Positions 57,136 through 63,765 of a stretch of DNA of 64,000 bases are shown here, piece by piece (within the stretch, counting starts at the first letter, position 1; each line of letters starts with the position of its first letter). The notes below the pieces were generated by a model. The model saw only the letters and a program-made list of their open reading frames with translations, ran no database searches and had not been told where the DNA came from. The DNA comes from Acinetobacter lwoffii (GTDB taxonomy: Bacteria > Pseudomonadota > Gammaproteobacteria > Pseudomonadales > Moraxellaceae): contig NZ_JAMXXN010000004.1 in NCBI RefSeq assembly GCF_024129435.1, positions 62,001 to 126,000 of the forward strand, read 5' to 3'. Position numbers and translations under genes: made by a program.

Positions 57136-58069
57136 TCTTTTGGTAAAGTCAGTGCTCAGCAGTGCACTTACCCTAAGCAGTCTGAGTATTTTTGCGGCAG
57201 CTTCTAGCGAGCATACGGGTCATAATGAACATCAGCATCATAGCGGGCATCATGCCATGCAAAACATGGCTGATAACCACGCACAGCATACTGAAACTGC
57301 AGATGGCGCATCCTATCAACCGCCACAAAAGTTATTGCATCAACAGCATGCACTGAGCACACCAAAAAATTCAGTCAGTTCTGCCAGCGAACATGATCAT
57401 CGTAAAGAACATGGCGCACAGATTTATAGCCAGATTATTCTGGACCAGAAATGGCAGCATAGTTCAGAGGGAAATGGAGCATTCAAGTCCAAGAACCAGG
57501 CCAGAGTCGGCACGGATGAAAATAAAATCTTTCTCAAGCTAGAAGCCGACAAACATGAATCCCGTCAGGCCGAATATGATGCCAAAGTGTTGTATAGCCG
57601 AAATATTTCTGATTTCTGGGATGTGCAGACCGGGGTGCGCTATCGACAGGAAAATTTAGCCGAGCCTGCTACACAACAGCAGAACGAGCGCTTCGATGCA
57701 GTATTTGGGCTACATGGCCTGGCCCCCTACTTTTTCGAAACGGATGCTCATGTTTATGTCGGTGAAGATGACTTTGTCGGATTAAAACTGGAAACAGAGC
57801 GTGACCTGTTATTGACGCAGAAACTGATTATGCAGCCCTTTGTCGAACTGGATGTCATCCTGAATGATCAGGCAGCGAATGCGAAAAAAACTGGTCTTAG
57901 TCATGCAACCTTGGGTCTGGAAACACGCTATGAACTGAGCAAAAAGCTCATGCCTTATCTGGAAGTCGGTTATGAATACAGCAAAGGCAACCAACAGACG
58001 GCCTGGCAGCAAAGTTCAGATTCAGAAAAAGGCTGGATCTATTCGGCAGGTCTGAAAATGATGTTCTAA
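57122..58069 (+). CDS. copB: Outer-membrane copper-resistance protein CopB
   Basis: A 315-residue CopB-family protein. The start is the ATG at 57122, preceded by AAGGAG inside the end of copA; the longer frame from 57035 overlaps copA further. After a signal peptide (residues 1-25) comes a His-rich region of about 90 residues (HTGHNEHQHHSGHHAM and similar), then the conserved C-terminal barrel domain of about 210 residues (ISDFWDVQTGVRYRQ, GLAPYFFETDAHVYVGEDDF) ending in an aromatic residue. Works with CopA in copper tolerance. No copRS regulator is in the window. Confidence 0.92.
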   Translation: MHITNLLVKSVLSSALTLSSLSIFAAASSEHTGHNEHQHHSGHHAMQNMADNHAQHTETADGASYQPPQKLLHQQHALSTPKNSVSSASEHDHRKEHGAQIYSQIILDQKWQHSSEGNGAFKSKNQARVGTDENKIFLKLEADKHESRQAEYDAKVLYSRNISDFWDVQTGVRYRQENLAEPATQQQNERFDAVFGLHGLAPYFFETDAHVYVGEDDFVGLKLETERDLLLTQKLIMQPFVELDVILNDQAANAKKTGLSHATLGLETRYELSKKLMPYLEVGYEYSKGNQQTAWQQSSDSEKGWIYSAGLKMMF

Positions 58070-58240
58070 ATTTTTGATACAGAAAATTATGCAGCTACGG
58101 GATATGAAGCTCCATTCATGTCCCGTAGCGCTATGGCACTATACATTTGGCTGAGGAAGATTTTTTAATCCTATGAACTGTACATGCAATGCTTTTCTGT
58201 ACTTTCCCGCTCATTAAGACACTTGTTATTTTGCAAAAAA

Positions 58241-58573
58241 CTAGTCTTCATCGCCTTGATTTCTACTGTTACTTTTAGCCACCAAAGTGCCTAACATAAT
58301 GATAAAGGTACTCACGCCGCCAATTAACAGGCTCATCAATCCCATTTCCAGCATAAAATTGCTATCGCCAGTCTCAGGGGCACCCCACAAAAATTGAAGC
58401 CGATCACCAAAAACAAAATTGATCCCACATACAATCAGAAATCCAATCAAGGTGGCAATCAGTAAAGTGACCACCAAGTTCTTCCACATTTTACATCCGA
58501 CGAACAGGATGATCATGGCCAGTCCAACCATGGTGATGATGGATATAAGTAACACACTGTTCCAGTAATCCAT
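58241..58573 (-). CDS. Small membrane protein of unknown function
   Basis: A 110-residue protein with three hydrophobic segments (about residues 8-28, 33-53 and 73-98) and a polar C-terminus (KSNSRNQGDED). I use the ATG at 58573; a GTG three codons upstream is possible. I do not recognise a family. It is an isolated minus-strand gene after copB, with no clear operon partner and no evident terminator. Codon use is like that of its neighbours, so it is probably real, but confidence is moderate. Confidence 0.55.
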   Translation of the reverse strand: MDYWNSVLLISIITMVGLAMIILFVGCKMWKNLVVTLLIATLIGFLIVCGINFVFGDRLQFLWGAPETGDSNFMLEMGLMSLLIGGVSTFIIMLGTLVAKSNSRNQGDED

Positions 58574-58926
58574 GAGACTCACTCGTATTTGGTTTTAAAT
58601 TAAAATCAAGAAATTCTTATAGTTAATTTTTCCAATTGAATTTTAATATAGGTGGATTTTTATACACAAACAATGACGATAACTATCTTAAAACTACAAA
58701 TACTAATTTACCCAAAGTTATAAAATACACTGACTTAGTAAAATCTTGCTGGGTACTGAACGATTTTGATTAACATAAAGTAACACAAACACAACGTGTA
58801 TTTATTGTTTAGCTTCGCTAAAGCTTAAATGCAAATGATAAAGCTCAAGCGAATCAGCTTGAAATGCTTTAAAAAACAAGAATTGAGCTACTTTTATAAG
58901 AAAAATAAATAATAAATATAAAAAAC

Positions 58927-58954
58927 TTGAATATTTTCTGATTTAGGCTATGCT
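58927..58954 (+). promoter_or_regulatory. Promoter of the cold-shock gene
   Basis: TTGAAT (58927-58932), 16-bp spacer, TATGCT (58949-58954). The predicted start near 58961 leaves a leader of about 159 nt before the ATG. Confidence 0.55.
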
Positions 58955-58960
58955 GTCTTT

Positions 58961-59119
58961 AACTAGAAAAAAGCGTTGTTTAGTTAAGCTTCTTTAAGTG
59001 CCGCAGTATTATTTATAATCCTCAGTTTTTTCAGATCTTTATTTCAATTCTTGTTGTTTTTCCAAGTTATCCATAGTCATTTGCATGACTAAAATTATTA
59101 AAATTTAACAGGTTATATT
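58961..59119 (+). promoter_or_regulatory. Long cold-shock mRNA leader
   Basis: The U-rich leader is of the size expected for cspA-type mRNAs and ends with a small hairpin GTCAT-TTGC-ATGAC (59085-59098) close to the ribosome site. A temperature-dependent fold is likely by analogy. The 370 bp upstream of the promoter (58590-58926) hold AT-rich sequence with short hairpins such as TTTAGC-TTC-GCTAAA and no gene. Confidence 0.5.
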
Positions 59120-59329
59120 ATGTCTACTACAGTTACCGGTACAGTAAAATGGTTTAACGAAACTAAAGGTTTTGGTTTTATTCAACAAGAATCAGGTCCT
59201 GACGTTTTTGCACACTTTAAAGAAATCAGCAGTTCTGGTTTCAAAACTTTGTTTGAAGGTCAGCGCGTTTCTTTTAGCGTGGTTGATGGTCAAAAAGGTC
59301 CAAATGCGATCAATATCGTTGCGCTATAA
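59120..59329 (+). CDS. Cold-shock protein (CspA family)
   Basis: A 69-residue single cold-shock domain that binds single-stranded RNA and DNA. RNP1 is KGFGFIQQ (residues 16-23) and RNP2 is DVFAHFKEI (about 28-36); [16 protein letters not shown] opens the fold. It acts as an RNA chaperone. The long leader suggests cold or stress control at the mRNA level. A terminator follows within 20 nt, so it is monocistronic. Confidence 0.95.
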   Translation: MSTTVTGTVKWFNETKGFGFIQQESGPDVFAHFKEISSSGFKTLFEGQRVSFSVVDGQKGPNAINIVAL

Positions 59330-59346
59330 TTTAGCACAGCAATAAG

Positions 59347-59373
59347 AAAAAGCACCTTCAGGTGCTTTTTTTA
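59347..59373 (+). terminator. Rho-independent terminator of the cold-shock gene
   Basis: AAAAGCACCT / AGGTGCTTTT stem, short loop and a run of Ts. Confidence 0.8.
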
Positions 59374-59501
59374 GCTCTGAAGATTCATAATTTTGGTGAA
59401 AGGTTTTCTACTCCTCTATTTAACTCATTAACAGTGAATTTTTAAGAATCATGTTCTGAATCATTGCTGTTGTAAGCGTTGCTCTATAAAGAAATAGAAA
59501 T

Positions 59502-59623
59502 GAAAAACCCCTGGCATCTGCCAGGGGTTTTCCGTATGGGTTCGCTTAGTATAACTCCTGTCGTACCTTACTTTCCTTGTATTTATCTATTGTTATTCTT
59601 GTGTGGAACCTCCTGTTCCTGTT
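59502..59623 (-). ncRNA. Rsm/Csr-type small-RNA candidate (GacA-controlled)
   Basis: A minus-strand RNA of about 122 nt is predicted from a -10 TATGAT (59635-59630) to a strong terminator (AACCCCTGGCA / TGCCAGGGGTT with a three-base loop, then Ts, 59531-59503). It carries five GGA triplets (59619-17, 59613-11, 59576-74, 59558-56, 59533-31); three are ACAGGA and one is ATACAAGGA, which fits the CsrA/RsmA consensus. A perfect GacA box lies about 60-75 bp upstream of the start. This is the pattern of RsmX/Y/Z. A 13-codon frame (ATG 59634 to TAA 59593) overlaps the 5' end but starts before the predicted RNA. CsrA binding and expression are untested. Confidence 0.6.
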
Positions 59624-59679
59624 AAAGCCATCATAGGAAATTTCCACTATTCAAAACAGCCGCAAAGTGCTGGAATTGA

Positions 59680-59697
59680 TGTAAGCGAATGCTTACA
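59680..59697. promoter_or_regulatory. GacA-box palindrome upstream of the Rsm-type RNA
   Basis: TGTAAG-CGAATG-CTTACA matches the TGTAAG-N6-CTTACA upstream activating sequence of GacA-controlled small-RNA genes exactly. Its centre is 56 bp from the centre of the -10 of the RNA at 59502-59623. Confidence 0.7.
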
Positions 59698-59747
59698 AGA
59701 ATAGACAGAGATAATAAATTTCAAATACTTAGAAAATCGAGCATCTA

Positions 59748-59776
59748 TAAAAAAAGGAAGCTTAAGCTTCCTTTTC
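59748..59776 (-). terminator. Rho-independent terminator of pyrE
   Basis: AAAAGGAAGCTT / AAGCTTCCTTTT, a perfect palindrome with flanking T run on the minus strand, 16 nt after the pyrE stop. Confidence 0.75.
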
Positions 59777-59791
59777 TATGCCAATCCAGGC

Positions 59792-60442
59792 TTAGATCCC
59801 GTATTTAACACGGTAATCTTCCATTTTCGCCAAAGCTTCTAGGTCGCCTTTCGCTTCCAGATAGTCCATTAAATCTTTCATGGTAATTAAGGCATGTACA
59901 GGAATCTCAAGCTCTTGCTGCACTTCCTGAATGGCAGATAAATCACCCTGACCTTTTTCCTGACGATCAAGCGCCACGAGTACACCGGCAATTTGGGCAC
60001 CGGCATTTTTCAGGATGGTGACGACTTCACGAATCGCTGTGCCTGCGGTAATTACGTCATCAATGATCCAGACTTTTTTACCTGCTACAGAAGCACCGAC
60101 CAATACGCCACCCTCGCCATGGTCTTTGGCTTCCTTGCGGTTAAAACCCCATGGCACACTTACCCCATGATTTTGCGACAGAGCCACAGCAGTTGCTGCC
60201 ACAAAAGGAATGCCTTTATATGCAGGGCCAAAAATCACTTCAACATGGTCACATTCAGTCAGTTTTGCAGCATAGCCAGAAGCCAGCAGTGTCAAGGCTT
60301 CACCATCATTCAACAGACCCGCATTAAAAAAATAGGGACTCACACGTCCCGATTTTAAAGTAAACTCACCAAATTTAAGCACACCGCGTGATAATGCGAG
60401 TTCGATAAAAGCTTGCGGGTTAAACTGAGCTGGCGTTGACAT
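59792..60442 (-). CDS. pyrE: Orotate phosphoribosyltransferase
   Basis: A 216-residue enzyme that makes OMP from orotate and PRPP in pyrimidine synthesis. The PRPP-binding motif [18 protein letters not shown] is at about residues 123-140, and the flexible catalytic loop [13 protein letters not shown] at about 99-111 carries the conserved lysines. Usual proteobacterial length. It diverges from the exonuclease III gene over a 40-bp gap, the same pyrE-crc order found in pseudomonads. Confidence 0.96.
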   Translation of the reverse strand: MSTPAQFNPQAFIELALSRGVLKFGEFTLKSGRVSPYFFNAGLLNDGEALTLLASGYAAKLTECDHVEVIFGPAYKGIPFVAATAVALSQNHGVSVPWGFNRKEAKDHGEGGVLVGASVAGKKVWIIDDVITAGTAIREVVTILKNAGAQIAGVLVALDRQEKGQGDLSAIQEVQQELEIPVHALITMKDLMDYLEAKGDLEALAKMEDYRVKYGI

Positions 60443-60482
60443 GAGGTGCTCCTAAATCCATTAATTAAGGTAAGACTTGCGC

Positions 60483-61301
60483 ATGATACCAAAGAGTAGC
60501 TATCCAGGTGATCAAAAAATTCTTCGCGTCGTTTCAATTAATGTCAACGGCTTACGTTCATCTGTCACCAAAGGCCTATTGGAATGGATGGAACAGTCGG
60601 ATGCCGATGTAATTTGCATGCAGGAAAGCCGGATCACGCATGCGCAGTGGACCGATAAATTCAAGCCTGAAGGCTGGTACACGCACCTGTTTCCTGCCGA
60701 GCGTCCGGGTTATGCCGGTACTGCCATTTATAGCCGTCTGCCTTTTGTGTCTCTGACCGATGGCTTGGGTTTTGAACTGGCCGATTCGCAAGGCCGTTTT
60801 ATTGCCGCTGAATTTAACTTGGGTCTAGAACAAACTGTACAGATCTGTTCCCTGTATCTGCCTTCGGGTTCATCAGGCGATGAAGCACAAGCGCGTAAAG
60901 ATCACTTTCTGGAAGAATACGCAAAAATCCTGAAACAGTGGCGCGATGAAAATAAATCGGTGATTGTCTGCGGTGACTACAATATCGTGCATAAACGTAT
61001 CGATATTAAAAACTGGTCGGGTAACCAGAAAGCCTCGGGCTGTTTACCGCACGAACGTGCCTGGCTAGATCATATCTACGATGAGCTTGGTTATGTCGAT
61101 ACTTTCCGTGAAGTCCGCAAAGAAGCCGAATTATACTCCTGGTGGTCAAACCGTGGACAGGCGCGTGCCAAGAATGTTGGTTGGCGGATTGATTATCATG
61201 CCTGCTCTCCGGACTGGAAAGAGCGCACCATTAATGCCTGGGTCTATAAAGAACAATGGTTTAGCGACCATGCCCCTGTGATTATCGACTACAAACTATA
61301 A
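60483..61301 (+). CDS. xth: Exodeoxyribonuclease III family protein (syntenic with crc)
   Basis: A 272-residue endonuclease/exonuclease/phosphatase-fold protein. I use the ATG at 60483; a TTG two codons earlier is possible. Catalytic residues of exonuclease III are all present: Asn in VSINVNGLRS, Glu in ICMQESRI, Asp and Asn in CGDYNIVHKRIDIKNW, Asp in GWRIDYHACS and Asp-His in WFSDHAPVIIDY. Pseudomonas Crc, in the same position beside pyrE, has lost several of these. So the protein here is probably an active AP endonuclease/3'-5' exonuclease, though Acinetobacter homologues have been called Crc for their effect on carbon catabolite repression. Confidence 0.88.
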   Translation: MIPKSSYPGDQKILRVVSINVNGLRSSVTKGLLEWMEQSDADVICMQESRITHAQWTDKFKPEGWYTHLFPAERPGYAGTAIYSRLPFVSLTDGLGFELADSQGRFIAAEFNLGLEQTVQICSLYLPSGSSGDEAQARKDHFLEEYAKILKQWRDENKSVIVCGDYNIVHKRIDIKNWSGNQKASGCLPHERAWLDHIYDELGYVDTFREVRKEAELYSWWSNRGQARAKNVGWRIDYHACSPDWKERTINAWVYKEQWFSDHAPVIIDYKL

Positions 61302-61311
61302 TCTGGATTAT

Positions 61312-61343
61312 TTAATTGAGTGAACAGTTGTTCACTCAATTAA
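61312..61343. repeat. Perfect 15-bp inverted repeat
   Basis: TTAATTGAGTGAACA and its exact complement are separated by only GT. It lies 10 bp after the xth stop and about 70 bp before the predicted -10 of the GGA-rich RNA. No T run follows. It could be a processing or stabilising hairpin for the xth mRNA, or an operator (the core TGAACA-N2-TGTTCA resembles some dimeric repressor sites). Confidence 0.65.
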
Positions 61344-61352
61344 GGCTTATCT

Positions 61353-61408
61353 CTTACATGACATGACGTATTTTTTGGGTTTATCTCAATGTAATAACAT
61401 AGCATTAT
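61353..61408 (+). promoter_or_regulatory. Putative promoter region of the GGA-rich RNA
   Basis: CTTACA (61353-61358) is a full right half of a GacA box; the left half is poor (ATTAAG, 8-bp spacing). CATTAT at 61403-61408 is a possible -10, 57 bp from the box centre, the same distance as in the other Rsm-type locus. There is no good -35, as expected of an activated promoter. Confidence 0.35.
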
Positions 61409-61412
61409 AGCG

Positions 61413-61566
61413 CTACGGCACAAGGACATGTCAGGACGACAACATAAGGACAGGACGCCGTAGGACGAAAATAAAACAGACTATAGATTTAGCTTGTTTT
61501 GCATGGATGTGACATTGGACGTTGGATTGAGACCCGCATGATCAGGATGATTAAATGCGGGTTTTC
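61413..61566 (+). ncRNA. CsrB/RsmZ-like GGA-rich small-RNA candidate
   Basis: Nine GGA triplets occur in about 125 nt (61424, 61434, 61448, 61453, 61463, 61505, 61517, 61524, 61545), several as CAGGACG, TAGGACG or CAGGATG, close to the CsrB repeat CAGGA(U/A/C)G. CTACGGC (61413-61419) pairs perfectly with GCCGTAG (61457-61463), closing a domain with four GGAs. GTC-AGGAC-GAC shows one GGA in a loop, and the terminator hairpin ACCCGCAT / ATGCGGGT (61532-61562) shows another as ATCA-GGA-TGAT. A short T run ends it. There is no credible reading frame. CsrA titration is inferred. Confidence 0.55.
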
Positions 61567-61775
61567 TATTTCTATCATTCCCAAATTTTTATTTTTCTTA
61601 TTATTTAGATTGTTCTTTTTCTTGCTGCTCATGTTAAAGCTGCTTGATGTCATTTTGATGACATGACTTTTCTGCTATTTAAAATTTTTTCTTTTTTTTT
61701 CATTTGCTTTTGCATGGTCTGCTGCTGCCAATTTGGTTAAGCTAGTTCATGATTTAAATTTTTTAGAGGGCAGCT
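61567..61775. other. AT-rich spacer before the YffB-like gene
   Basis: About 200 bp of T-rich sequence with no gene; it should contain the promoter of the next gene. GAGGG lies about 6 nt before the ATG at 61776. Confidence 0.35.
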
Positions 61776-62126
61776 ATGTTAAAAATTTACGGAATTAAAA
61801 ATTGCAGTTCGATGAAAAAAGCCTTTGATCTGCTGACTGAGCAAGGTCTGAGTTATGAATTTCATGATTATAAAAAACAGGGCATCGATGCTGAAACCAT
61901 CAAAACCTGGCTAGATGCCTTGGGTCAGGATGTGGTCCTGAACAAGAAAGGCACCACCTGGCGTAAACTTAGTGAAGAAGAGCAACTAACCGCCCTGTCG
62001 AGTGAAGATGCATTAATTAATGCATTAACTACCCATACCAGTTTAATTAAACGTCCAATCTTGGCGACCTCTACAGGATTTATTGCCGGTTTTGATGAAA
62101 CAGCTTATCGTGGCTTAGCCCGCTAA
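61776..62126 (+). CDS. ArsC/Spx-fold protein (YffB-like)
   Basis: A 116-residue thioredoxin-like protein of the arsenate-reductase-like YffB group. The N-terminal YGIKNCSSMKKAFDLL (residues 5-20) holds one cysteine where Spx-type proteins have CxxC, followed by YEFHDYKKQGI, LNKKGTTWRKL near 55 and the conserved IKRPILATSTGFIAGFDE near the end. YffB-type proteins are proposed glutathione-dependent thiol reductases; true arsenate reduction is unlikely without ars genes. Single gene ending in a bidirectional terminator. Confidence 0.85.
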   Translation: MLKIYGIKNCSSMKKAFDLLTEQGLSYEFHDYKKQGIDAETIKTWLDALGQDVVLNKKGTTWRKLSEEEQLTALSSEDALINALTTHTSLIKRPILATSTGFIAGFDETAYRGLAR

Positions 62127-62149
62127 TATCATGTATTGAATAACACTCA

Positions 62150-62181
62150 TAAAAAAAGCCTGACATCGGTCAGGCTTTTGT
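62150..62181. terminator. Bidirectional rho-independent terminator
   Basis: AAAAGCCTGAC / GTCAGGCTTTT stem with ATCG loop between the converging YffB-like and DUF2147 genes. Confidence 0.8.
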
Positions 62182-62199
62182 ATATCTGCTTAAAATAAA

Positions 62200-62637
62200 T
62201 TAGTTGGCACGAATCCAGGTCTGGTTACGACCCAATGCCGCTACGCCGATGAAACCACGTAGCTCAAGTTTCTTGCCACCGTCTGCCAGCTGGCCTTTCA
62301 ACTTATAGGTTTTACCAGATTGCGGATCTAGGATCGAACCGCTGTCATAACTGGTACCACCAGCATTTTTCAGACCTTTAACAATAGTCAAGCCTTTCAG
62401 AGATTTGTTGTGATATGGACCTTCACATTTCTTGCAGGCATTTTCTTCACCTGGAGTTAACACCGACTGAATGCTGGCTGACAAAGTACCATTCTTTTGT
62501 TCAGTGAATTTAACCATCGCCTTCGGCTGCTTGGTTTTATCATCAATGGTTTTCCATACCGTGCCATTTAAAGGATCCGCGGCATTAGCCAGTGCAGATA
62601 AGCCTAGTAGTCCTAACGTAAGCGCTATTTTTTTCAT
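62200..62637 (-). CDS. DUF2147 secreted protein
   Basis: A 145-residue exported protein with signal peptide MKKIALTLGLLGLSALANA (cleaved before ADPLNG). The mature part is a small beta-rich DUF2147 domain with GTVWKTIDDKTKQPKAMVKF, a CKKCEG pair of cysteines near residue 75 that could form a disulfide or bind metal, GSILDPQSGKTYKLKG and a C-terminal LELRGFIGVAALGRNQTW. Function unknown; family members are periplasmic. Single gene, divergent from the hydrolase gene. Confidence 0.88.
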   Translation of the reverse strand: MKKIALTLGLLGLSALANAADPLNGTVWKTIDDKTKQPKAMVKFTEQKNGTLSASIQSVLTPGEENACKKCEGPYHNKSLKGLTIVKGLKNAGGTSYDSGSILDPQSGKTYKLKGQLADGGKKLELRGFIGVAALGRNQTWIRAN

Positions 62638-62793
62638 TTTTCTTCATTTCCTTAGTCTGAAAATAGACCCATGTAGTATTAAAAAGTCACAACAATTTTT
62701 CAATTTTTAGGTGTGACTATTTAGTGTAACCTTGTAAATATGGTTGGTAAATAATCTACACGATCAATAAAAGCACAAAAAGATGGAAGGAAG

Positions 62794-63705
62794 ATGAAGA
62801 TAAGCCCGCTAACGAAACAATTAATTACAGAAAGCTTTTTAAAAACGGCCATTCGTGCCCCGAGCAGATTCAGTCTTCCACCGAGTTCGATGCGTATTGC
62901 TCTGGAACAGATGTGCAAACTTTTCCCTCAGGATAAAACGGTACAGATTCGCTCGCTCCGACTGGCCGGGCTGCGCGCGGAAGAAATTAAGCCACAACAG
63001 GAATCGACCCAGCTGATTTTTCATATTCATGGCGGCGCATTTTATTTGGGTTCTTTAAATACCCATCGTGCCTTTATGACTCAAATTGCGGCTCGAACCC
63101 AGATGCAGGTGCTGCATGTCGATTATCCGCTATCACCCGAATCTGCCTATCCAGAAGCATTAGAAGCCTTGTTTGATGTCTATAATCTGCTGCTGAATCA
63201 AGGTGTTCAAGCCAAAGATATTATTCTGTCCGGCGATTCTTGCGGAGCCAATCTCGCATTGGCGCTGGCACTCAAAATACAGCAGGAAAGTCTTCCACAG
63301 GTCAGCGGTCTGATTCTGTTGTCTCCACTGCTGGATTTAACGTTGACCAGTGAATCTTTACGTTATAACCAGAAGCATGATGCCCTGCTGTCTCTGGAAA
63401 CGGTTCAAACCGGAATTGAATATTATGTGCCGCGTTCGATTGATCGTGGTGATCCGGAAGTTTCCCCCTTTTTCGCCGATTTAACTGGTTTGCCACCGAT
63501 TCATATTCAGGTGGGTTCCAAGGAAATTCTGCTAGATGATGCTAGCCGTTTTAAAGAAAAAGCGGAACAGGCAGGTGTCGAGGTCGAATTTAAACTGTAT
63601 ACTGGTATGTGGCATAACTTCCAGATGTTCAGTGCCTGGTTCGATGAAGCCAAACAGGCCCTGACCGATCTTGCAGAATTTGCCCATCGTCTGGACCGGG
63701 ATTAA
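62794..63705 (+). CDS. Alpha/beta hydrolase of the hormone-sensitive lipase family
   Basis: A 303-residue esterase/lipase-like enzyme. The HSL oxyanion motif HIHGGAFYLGS is at about residues 77-87, the nucleophile Ser in LSGDSCGANLALA near 148, the acidic residue in VGSKEILLDDA near 245 and the catalytic His in GMWHNFQMF near 275. There is no signal peptide, so it is cytoplasmic. Substrate unknown, probably short- or medium-chain esters. GGAAG precedes the ATG. Confidence 0.88.
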   Translation: MKISPLTKQLITESFLKTAIRAPSRFSLPPSSMRIALEQMCKLFPQDKTVQIRSLRLAGLRAEEIKPQQESTQLIFHIHGGAFYLGSLNTHRAFMTQIAARTQMQVLHVDYPLSPESAYPEALEALFDVYNLLLNQGVQAKDIILSGDSCGANLALALALKIQQESLPQVSGLILLSPLLDLTLTSESLRYNQKHDALLSLETVQTGIEYYVPRSIDRGDPEVSPFFADLTGLPPIHIQVGSKEILLDDASRFKEKAEQAGVEVEFKLYTGMWHNFQMFSAWFDEAKQALTDLAEFAHRLDRD

Positions 63706-63721
63706 GCATAATTCAATGCAT

Positions 63722-63750
63722 AAAAAGGTCAGCCGTAGCTGACCTTTAAA
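63722..63750. terminator. Bidirectional rho-independent terminator
   Basis: AAAAGGTCAGC / GCTGACCTTT stem with CGTA loop between the converging hydrolase and azoreductase genes. Confidence 0.7.
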
Positions 63751-63765
63751 AAGATGTATTAGGTT

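Noticed and set aside
59593..59634. 13-codon ORF (MMALTGTGGSTQE) at the 5' end of the Rsm-type RNA
   Set aside because: Its ATG lies upstream of the predicted transcription start and its ribosome site is weak; the GGA motifs are better explained as CsrA sites. A leader peptide is not fully excluded.
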